A stretch of 64,000 bases of DNA from NCBI GenBank assembly GCA_010279815.1, contig QEOQ01000690.1, positions 656,914 through 720,913 on the forward strand, in the 5' to 3' direction. Source of the DNA: Brachionus plicatilis. Its lineage: Eukaryota > Rotifera > Eurotatoria > Ploima > Brachionidae. Numbering within the stretch: the first letter of the stretch is position 1; the number at the start of each line of letters is the position of its first letter. Positions 56,859-64,000 of the stretch are shown in pieces. The notes beneath the pieces were generated by a model that saw only the letters and a list, made by a program, of their open reading frames with translations, was not told the DNA's origin and did no database searches. Made by a program: the position numbers and the translations under genes.

Positions 56859-58001
56859 TCAAGTTTCAGGAAAAAAAGAAGAAATAGTAAGGTAGCAATT
56901 ACACAATGGAGTTGGGTATTCAATATATCTTGATTCGAAGCCTTCTTTGTATTCCTTCACCAGTCTTTCAACCAATGGAATAGAATGACTCAGTCCTGTC
57001 CCAACATATCTCTCACTCAATTCAAAAAGCCGATTCGAGACTGTTAGTAATTTTAGTTTATTAAAAGCCTCATGATGCACGATATTGGAGGGAGTATCAT
57101 ATTTTAACTTAAGAATAGATCTGACTGCTGTATTCTGAATTGCTTGCAGTTTTTTGATATTATTTTCTGAAAATGAATTTAAGCAAGGAAAAGAATAATC
57201 TAAAATTGATCCGACTAAGGATTTATAAAGATTTCCTAGTGTGTTTTGATTAAGACCCCATTTTTTGTTTGACAATATCTTAATAATATTTAGCCTATTA
57301 TTGCAGCGTTCTTTAATTTCGTCTACCAGTATATTAAAATTTAACTTAGAATCAAATTTAATACCAAGAAATTTGATTTCTTTTTGGCTCACTATTCTGT
57401 TTCCATAAATTTTTAAGTTTAGATTATCACTCTCTTTTTTGTACCTGGAAAAGACTACTGAACACGACTTTTCAACTGATATCTTCATTTTCCATTTAAT
57501 AAGCCATTGTTCTCGTTCGTTGAGGTATTTATTAATCTTATTTTCTAGGTTCCCCTTTTTGTTATAAATGAAGAATGTAACTAGATCATCTGCGAAAAGC
57601 AGAGAGTATTCATTATTTGTTTTGTTTCTTTTGGGGATGTCAGTAATATATATACTAAATAAAAGAGGACTAATTACTGAGCCTTGAGGAACACCAGCAG
57701 TTATTTGATATTCTTCGCTCAGATGGTCATTCACATTTACCTTAAATGTCCTAAAGTCTAAAAAGGATCTAATCCAGTTAGTCAAGTAATGAGGTGGATT
57801 TATTTTAATCAATTTAAAAAGTAAACCTTCATGCCAAACCCTATCAAAGGCTTTAGAAATGTCAAAAAAAAGGCCTCTAACTCTTTTTTTTCTATTAAAT
57901 GATTCCACAATTTTTTGAATTAAAAAGAAAAGATTATCTGCTGTTCGCCGGTGTTTCCTAAATCCAGATTGCTCCTGGATAAGGAGTGAATTTTGTTCCA
58001 A
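56859..58001 (-). CDS. LINE reverse transcriptase, C-terminal part
   Basis: 380-codon open frame. RT blocks: LLIQEQSGFRKHRRTADNLF, GLFFDISKAFDRVWHEGLLF, TAGVPQGSVISPLLFSIYIT, catalytic SLLFADDLVTFFIYN, KEIKFLGIKFDSKLNF, then the C-terminal domain to FFPET. A TAA just upstream of this piece (near 58047) and the 47-bp insertion at 58255 separate it from the N-terminal half. The rest is uninterrupted, suggesting a young copy. Confidence 0.85.
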   Translation of the reverse strand: MEQNSLLIQEQSGFRKHRRTADNLFFLIQKIVESFNRKKRVRGLFFDISKAFDRVWHEGLLFKLIKINPPHYLTNWIRSFLDFRTFKVNVNDHLSEEYQITAGVPQGSVISPLLFSIYITDIPKRNKTNNEYSLLFADDLVTFFIYNKKGNLENKINKYLNEREQWLIKWKMKISVEKSCSVVFSRYKKESDNLNLKIYGNRIVSQKEIKFLGIKFDSKLNFNILVDEIKERCNNRLNIIKILSNKKWGLNQNTLGNLYKSLVGSILDYSFPCLNSFSENNIKKLQAIQNTAVRSILKLKYDTPSNIVHHEAFNKLKLLTVSNRLFELSERYVGTGLSHSIPLVERLVKEYKEGFESRYIEYPTPLCNCYLTISSFFPET

Positions 58002-58242
58002 AAAATTGTATAATCTTGAATATACTATGCGTTCCAGTAGCTTTCCTTAACAACTCGTTATACTAATTGGTCTATAATTTAAAGGATCTTGTAAAGAAGA
58101 GGCTTTTTTCTGAATCATAGTAATGTTCGATGTTTTCCACGCTTTAGGGACTCTACCTTCTCGAAGAGATAAATTAAAAAGTTCTATGATTTCTATTAAT
58201 GAGTTTCTAGGTAAGTTCTTTAACATTAAATTATGAATTTGG

Positions 58243-59013
58243 TCAGGTCCTGATTAGGGGTGGGAAATCGGTTCCATCTTCGAACCGGTTTCCCACCCCT
58301 AGTCCTGATGCCGCTTCATTTTTTAATCTTTTTAAAGTCATAATTAATTCATTTAAGCAAGTTGGATCATTAAAATTAGACTGGTTATAATTTCTAAAGA
58401 AATCAGAGTTAGAATTTAGTATTTCGATATCTTTCTCAGAATCAATTAAATCAGAATTAGGACTAAATATTGAAGATAAGAGTTCTCCGAAGCATTTTCC
58501 CTTTTCTTCATTAGTTTTGAATTCATTTTCATTTAAAATCAAATTAGGAATTAAATTTGATCCTTTTTTTGTTCTAAATTTATTTATTTTTTTCCAAAAA
58601 GGTCTACTTGTCAGTGGGTTTTTTCCCATCTTCTCAATAAAATCAAACCAATTTTGATTCCAGAATTTTTTTAAAGAGGCCTTTAACTCAGATGTAAGTT
58701 GATTAAATTTTTGCTTTAGCTTTTGACAGCGAGTTTTCTGGAAGTTTCTTCTTACTTTCCTACGTTCTTTGATCAAATTAACAATGTTCGGTGGAAGACT
58801 CGTTTTGTAGATTTTCTTAGAAAGATATGGAATGCTTTTATGTGAAGCCGAAATAATTTTTTCTGTAATTTTATCATTTAGTTGGTCTATTGTGAGGGAA
58901 CTTTCAGTGATATTCACTATTTGAGAATTTAAAATCTCACTGAATAATTGCCAGTTTGCTTTCTTATAGTTAAACCTTTTAGCTGCTGATTTATTTTCTA
59001 ATTGATAGCCCAT
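58243..59013 (-). pseudogene. LINE ORF2 linker/RT N-terminal part, interrupted
   Basis: Begins MGYQLENKSAAKRFNYKKAN then WQLFSEIL, the post-endonuclease linker common in CR1/Jockey ORF2, and runs through SRPFWKKINKFRTKKGSNLI to TLKRLKNEAASG. There it meets the 47-bp insertion, which shifts the frame; beyond the insertion the expected GPDQIHNLM of RT block 1 resumes in another frame. 5'-truncated: no endonuclease. Confidence 0.8.
58255..58301. mobile_element. 47-bp palindromic hAT-like insertion
   Basis: Left arm TAGGGGTGGGAAATCGGTTC, 6-bp centre, right arm the inverse of it with one mismatch. Flanked by the perfect 8-bp duplication GTCCTGAT (58247-58254, 58302-58309). Removing the insert and one duplication gives back the conserved RT reading (ASGPDQ). 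TAGGGGTGGG-type ends and 8-bp target duplication are hAT features. Confidence 0.9.
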
Positions 59014-59019
59014 AGAAAT

Positions 59020-62000
59020 CGATAATGATTTTTTTCTTTAAATATGTCTAACTTTACCCAGTGGGTTTACATGATGTGAAAAAGATAGGAAGTAAGATAC
59101 TTACTTAAAATAAAAAAACAATCTTCACCGCTTTTTATTTCGGTGTAGTTTGTAGGCATTTAAAAGATATTTTGCTTTCATTTAAGATATTAAGATATAA
59201 TATTTCTATTCAGTTAATTAATTATTAAATATGTGTGATATTTTTGATTGTATTCAGAATTTAAAAATAAGTTAAAATTAGAATGGCAATGTGATATGTT
59301 TAGGAAATTAACATGAAAGATAACTGAAATTCAAAAATCGTTTCTTATCGTATTATTAAAGAAATCCAAGAGTAAAAAAAACTAGCTAATTACTTTTGAT
59401 TTTGATTTTTTCATTTTTTTTTTAAATAACTTCAGCTCACTAAGAAAACTAATAAATAAATTCCTTAAGACAATATAAAAATTTTTAGGGGTCAATGTTA
59501 AAGGGAATATTTATATCCCGAAGTTCGTTCAAAAATTTAAAACTTTATTAATAAAAAAAGCCTAAAGCAAACTTAAAAAAATTTTTATATTTTTTATTTT
59601 CACCTTCTTCAGTTGAATTAAATATTAATATTCCTAATTTATTTACTTATTTAAACTTCTGAGCCTCATAGACTCATGCACAATAAAAAGATTTAAATTT
59701 GACAAATTGTAAAAAAAACATCAATATAGAAAAATTTTAGAAATGTAAAATTAAATAAATAAAAAAAAAACACTAAATGAACCCATTATTCAAGAAAATA
59801 AAGCTTATTAACTTAAATATTATTTTCAATTTTTTCATGCTATGAGACTAAATGATAAATAAAAAAAATCACACTAAGGTAATAGAAACTGTATATGTTA
59901 ATTGAAAGGTTTGATTTTCTTTTCTTTTTAGGCAAGGGGTTAAAGTGAAAATTAAATTGAAAAAAATTGCGGTTCTAACCGAGTCATAGGTAATGGGCTT
60001 ATGGCCATTAATACACCACAGTCCCTGTCTAATTTGCAATTAAACTGTAGGCCTTGCCATTACCAATATGATGTAGATAAGATAAGAGTAAACTTTTCAT
60101 TCAGAATAAAAATTTTGATTCCAAATACAAATGTTCTGAAAACCCAAATCATTGTTCACATCGTTTAAAAAGAAATGGTTTGCCTAGTATAAATTAAATT
60201 GATAGTAAAGTTATTGAGTAAACTAAAAGAAACGCTCTTAGAACAAACTCAATAATTTCTTTCCACCTCTTAAATAGTCAATTGCTTACCAAATTTATTC
60301 TAGATACTATTCAGGAAAGATGCAAAAGACTTGCCTACTCCAAATGGTACCCTTTAAAGTTCTATCAAATAATTGTCCATATTCTGAGAACCACTAATTT
60401 ATAGCTTAATTACTCCATTCTCTCGTCACTTCAAATTTATTTGCATTCTAATCTTATTAACTTATTTTAAATTTGTTTCTAAAAAAAAAGGGAAAAGAAC
60501 AAAAAATTAGATAATCAAAGGTTTATATCGGAACAACCTTGGAAGTTCATCTCTTTATAAAAAGTCATTAGTGTGGTAAGCTTAACTAAAGAAAGAAATA
60601 GGAAACAAGAAAGTTGAAGAAATATTTTAACATTATTAAATATTAGCAGGAAATCAATATTCAATTTTCAAGCACTTTATTTAAACTATTATTTAAAAAA
60701 TTGAAATTAAAATTGGCTAAACTTATCTTATAAGATGGAACAAAGTCCTTTCTCAAGCAAGATTTTTTGTTCGGAATAAAAATAAATAATTTAAGAACAA
60801 AAATTTGAGATTAATTTAAATTTTTAGGTTTTATTTAAAAGATAGATTTTTTTTTTAAAGAAATGGTTTTAAAAAATTTGATTAAATTTTATTTATTTGA
60901 AGTTGTTTCATTATAAAAAAAAAGTTAATGCTGAAATTGCTTTTTTTCAAATTTAGTGGATTATTCGAGAATTTTAAATATTTTGTCAATTTATTAAGTA
61001 GGAAAAATTATCTGAGACTATTATTTTCAATTTCAAGGTTAATCAACACAGGCTATTGCCCGTGCCTCATGAGACTGATTAGCACTTCATTTATTAAATT
61101 CATTATAAAAATATATAATGAAAAAAAATTTAAAATACATAAAATTATAAAAAAAAATTGAATAGAGTTATTGATCTATTAGGTATTTGAAAAAATTAAA
61201 CAGCAAGGTATTTAGGTTAAAAAGTTCAAATTTTGAAACAAAATTTATATAAATTAAATCTATTTTATTGAAAATTGAAATCTTAAACGTTGAAAACATC
61301 ATCATTGATTTCTTGATCACAAAAGAATTTACTAATCTTGAGTAAAAATATTCAAAAGTATTTTCTCCACTTTTTAATTTTGCCATTGGTTCAATTAAGT
61401 TTAAATTATAATTCAAATTTCTTGAGTCATTTTTCTTTAATTTCTCTTTTAAATTCAGAGGTGAATTCTAATCAAATTTTAATTCCATTTAAAATTTTCT
61501 AAAAATTCTAGGCAACAATAATTCTATGGAAAAAAATTCAATGAATTGAGCATTCTGTTTTATTTTTAAATTTGACATTTTTTTTTCATTAAAAATGGAT
61601 TTTTTTTCATAGAAATTGTGTAAAAACTTTATAAAAAACTGCTAAAAAAACACAAAATTTTAATTTTAATTAAATTTTATTAATTTAAAGTTTTTTCATA
61701 GCACATAAAAATCCTGAAATTGTTTTTTTTCATTTAACTTGCTATTTCTTCTTTCTATCCTGAACTGTTCAATACCAAAACATAAAACACCTGTCATTAA
61801 TTTTTCAATTTTAACTTTGTATAACCGTAGAGTCGTGACTAGGGTTGTTAATCAAAAATCGAAGATCGATTGAAACTCGTTTTTTTTAATTTTTTGAAAG
61901 GTTTTGTTTAATTTTTTGTTTTTTTGAATAAATAAGTTAATATTAAAATGACTAAAATTAAAATAAATTATTAGTAGTGAAAAAAATAAAGAAATTATCA

Positions 62001-62270
62001 CCATTTTATTAATGAACTGATCAGATAATTTAGACTCCAAGACAAATATTTAAATTAAATAAAAATTACCAAAATTCACCCTAATTTTTTTTCATAGATA
62101 TAAAATTTAATTTCTTTATTTAAAAAAAAAAAAATTTTGCCTTAATTTTAATTTTGTTAACATTATATCAAATAAATAGAAATCTTATTTATTACATGCA
62201 AATTTAATAAATATGAAATTAAATAAAAAAAATAATTTCATAATTTACACGTCAATTTAAAACTAAAGTT
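59020..62270. other. Gene-free stretch upstream of ODR4
   Basis: No gene supported. 59970-60070 is less AT-rich and can fold (GGTAATGG at 59990 against CCATTACC at 60055), but it fits no RNA family I can name. The remainder is AT-rich; short frames here have no coding character. Confidence 0.4.
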
Positions 62271-63307
62271 ATGGTAAAGACAATTATTTTAGACGGAAAA
62301 GCCAACGATTTGTTAAACAACCTCATTCAAAATGGACAAGAGACAAAAACTGGTCTTCTCATAGGAACAATAGATTCGTCCAAAGACTACATAACCCTTG
62401 TAATACCAACGCCCAAAAGCGAGGAAAGTTGTGATAAAGCCAACGCGTCCTGGGCAATCAACCATGCATTGCTTGTGCACGATATGCTTGTTGGCGGCTG
62501 GGACATTCTCGGAATCTACTCAATAGACCAAGCGCCACTTTCTGCTCGTTCTTTGTTGAGCAAAATTTTCAAAAGTCTAAACGACTTAGAGTATTACAAA
62601 GAAATGAAGTTCAACACAGATCGCCTTTTATTTTTAGTTGACACTCAAAAAAAAACCATTAACATGAAAAGTCTGGACATTTCGGTCCACGATAACAAAA
62701 ACTACCAGTCCTGTGAGATAAAAGTGGCCAGAAATTTGCTTAAAAATGAATTTGTCAATTTGAGCGCCAAATTTAATTTAAATTCCATTTTTAAAGTTTT
62801 AAATGTTTATTCGTACAATATTTTAAAAAAAGACTTCTTGGTAACTATTTGACTAAACCTCTTGATGTTGGCCTCATTCTTTTTTTTAAAAGAAAGCTTT
62901 GCCAGTTGGAAAATATTTTGAGGATGAGAAATTTTTGTGTCTTTTAAACAACGAGCTTTTCGGTGATGAAAAACAATTTTGTGAAATTGCCAAATTGGCC
63001 ACCATTAAGCAAGAAGAAATTTGTGTTTCATTGATAGAAAATTTGGTAATTTTTTTATAATTCGCCTAGGGTATTGTGAAATTCAAATACAAATTGAACA
63101 AAAATTCTTCCTTTTTTGATGAATTAAAATCAAAGTTGATAAAATATACTTAAAAAAATACTTTTATTACCCAAAATAAAATCATTTTTTTCCTTTTTTT
63201 TAGTAAATTAAAATAATCAATTTAGATGTAAGCTGCTGGAAACATTCTATTTTGATAAAGACAATGAATTGACAATATCTGATGGAAATGAGTCGGACAA
63301 GTCTTGA
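62271..63307 (+). CDS. ODR4: ODR4-like protein
   Basis: Exon model: 62271-62840, 62893-63045, 63070-63134, 63226-63307; about 289 aa. ODR4 helps fold and export certain GPCRs from the ER. Matches: TKTGLLIGTIDSSKDYITLV (family GLLIGQ..S..DYV), then SWAINHALLVHDMLVGGWDI followed by LGIYSI (family EWxxEHAxQVxRMLPGGLxVLGIF). Exon 3 GIVKFKYKLN corresponds to the GAVKCRAYIH strand. Intron 2 (63046-63069) is only 24 nt, GTAATT...CCTAG, and without splicing the frame hits TAA. The exon 3-4 junction uses a weaker GTTGAT donor and is less sure. The product stops at KS without the C-terminal membrane anchor of other ODR4 proteins, so more exons may follow or it may be shortened. Confidence 0.7.
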
Positions 63308-63339
63308 AGGTACCATCAAAATGCCATCTTGTAGCGCAA

Positions 63340-63400
63340 TATAATAAAAATTAAACTTTTTATTATTAAATATAATAAAAAGTTTAATTTTAATTATTGA
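63340..63400. repeat. Perfect hairpin
   Basis: AAAATTAAACTTTTTATTA and TAATAAAAAGTTTAATTTT are inverted around a short loop, just downstream of ODR4. It could be a miniature foldback element or a 3'-end structure. Confidence 0.6.
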
Positions 63401-63478
63401 CCCGGCATTTAAATTTAAAAATTTAAGACAAAAAAGAGAATAAAAAAATTTTAAAAAAAATTTTAAAAAAAATTATTT

Positions 63479-63575
63479 TTTCGATTTATTCGTAGAATCT
63501 TTCTTTCTTCCTAGTGGCTTTTTAACTGAACCATTCTTGTTGTAAACAATTGTTTTGACTGATTTGTTTTTTTTT
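63479..63575 (-). pseudogene. Basic C-terminal remnant
   Basis: Minus-strand frame KSVKTIVYNKNGSVKKPLGR then KKDSTNKSKK before TAA. Lys/Arg-rich with PLGRKK, resembling a degenerate AT-hook tail. No upstream part remains. Confidence 0.3.
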
Positions 63576-63587
63576 ATTAAATATAAC

Positions 63588-63832
63588 ACAGACTTAGGCA
63601 AAAGTTATTAAGTCTAAGTCAAGTCAATTTATATGACTTGACTTGGAATTTTTTTTTAAAAAAAAGTCTTTTGCCGTTCCATGTAGTTATAAAGGCGGCC
63701 ACATGAATTTTTGCATTTCCATGTAGTTATTAAGTTGGCCATTTTTATTTCAAAGTCTTTGAAATGACTTTTTTTTTTTAAAAATTTAAAATCAAGTCAT
63801 GTGACTTGACTTTGACTTAAGACATTGTGAAA
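63588..63832. mobile_element. Foldback MITE with AAGTCAAGTCA arms
   Basis: AAGTCTAAGTCAAGTC near 63618 pairs with GACTTGACTTTGACTTAAGA near 63803. The inner part has CATTTCCATGTAGTTAT-type repeats (63680, 63717). Related in words to the hAT MITE family; no clean TSD found. Confidence 0.55.
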
Positions 63833-63860
63833 TTTCATACAAAACTTCCAATACAAAACT

Positions 63861-64000
63861 AAAAAAATTTTTTACTTTTGTTCAAAATGTCAAAAACTTG
63901 TTCTGTAAATGAAACAAAGTGAAACACTTGTTGTTTCACTTTGTTTCATTTACAGAACAAGTTTTTGACATTTTGAACAAAAATAAAAAAAATTTTTTAT
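63861..64000. repeat. Near-perfect foldback, TGTTCTGTAAAT family, copy 4
   Basis: Arms containing GTCAAAAACTTGTTCTGTAA and TTACAGAACAAGTTTTTGAC pair over about 65 bp each, with GTGAAACACTTGTTGTTTCAC at the centre and AAAAAAATTTTTTAC-like outer arms reaching the window end. Cleanest member of the family. Confidence 0.85.

Noticed and set aside
59970..60070. Possible structured RNA (GGTAATGG / CCATTACC pairing)
   Set aside because: No tRNA, snRNA or spliced-leader features such as A/B boxes, Sm site or donor; one 8-bp pairing is not enough.
62841..62852. ODR4 ending at VTI after exon 1
   Set aside because: A GT donor follows LeuTTG, and an in-phase downstream exon continues ODR4-like sequence, so the stop at 62850 is taken as intronic.
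1..64000. tRNA, rRNA or CRISPR
   Set aside because: No T-loop/B-box with acceptor stems, no rRNA core sequence and no regularly spaced identical repeats with unique spacers were found; the sequence is eukaryotic.

Overview
The window is animal nuclear DNA: very AT-rich, with spliced genes whose introns are mostly about 50 nt, and metazoan families (IL-17-like cytokine, PIGW, TTC38, KCMF1, ODR4, a rhodopsin-like GPCR). Low GC, tiny introns and many CR1/Jockey-like LINEs, hAT MITEs and Mutator-like elements would fit a monogonont rotifer such as Brachionus. That taxonomic call is inference; no rRNA or mitochondrial marker is present.

Layout. 1-4 kb: edge of an unknown gene, a dead LINE and a dead integrase. 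4.4-8.0 kb: an IL-17-like cytokine and a 7TM receptor, both on the minus strand and intronless, separated by foldback repeats and a hAT MITE with a perfect 8-bp TSD. 8-12.5 kb: no gene seen. 12.5-18.0 kb: first PIGW copy, six exons, with a 3.8-kb last intron holding mobile elements. 18.3-26.5 kb: mobile DNA (a TGACAAA-ended element, a Mutator-like transposase with flanking direct repeats) plus one small membrane-protein gene. 26.6-28.0 kb: TTC38. 28.2-33.4 kb: LINE ORF1 debris, an AT-hook element and an internally deleted LTR retrotransposon. 34.2-43.7 kb: second PIGW copy with the same six exons, its third intron swollen to 6.7 kb by nested transposons. 43.7-44.9 kb: second TGACAAA element. 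47.6-48.3 kb: small secreted protein in four exons, assembled here by hand. 52.2-55.8 kb: KCMF1 with a nested stack of hAT and other elements in its only visible intron. 56.2-59.0 kb: LINE broken by a 47-bp palindromic insertion. 62.3-63.3 kb: ODR4, including a possible 24-nt intron. The end is foldback repeats.

How it fits together. The host genes are not an operon. PIGW acts in GPI-anchor synthesis, ODR4 in ER export of receptors and KCMF1 in ubiquitination; they are independent neighbours in a transposon-dense region. The most unusual theme is a set of unrelated-looking DNA elements, each with its own short word repeated near its ends, several of which still carry a small reading frame ending in an AT-hook or zinc finger. 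Other highlights are the 47-bp insertion, the uneven divergence of the two PIGW copies and the 24-nt intron.
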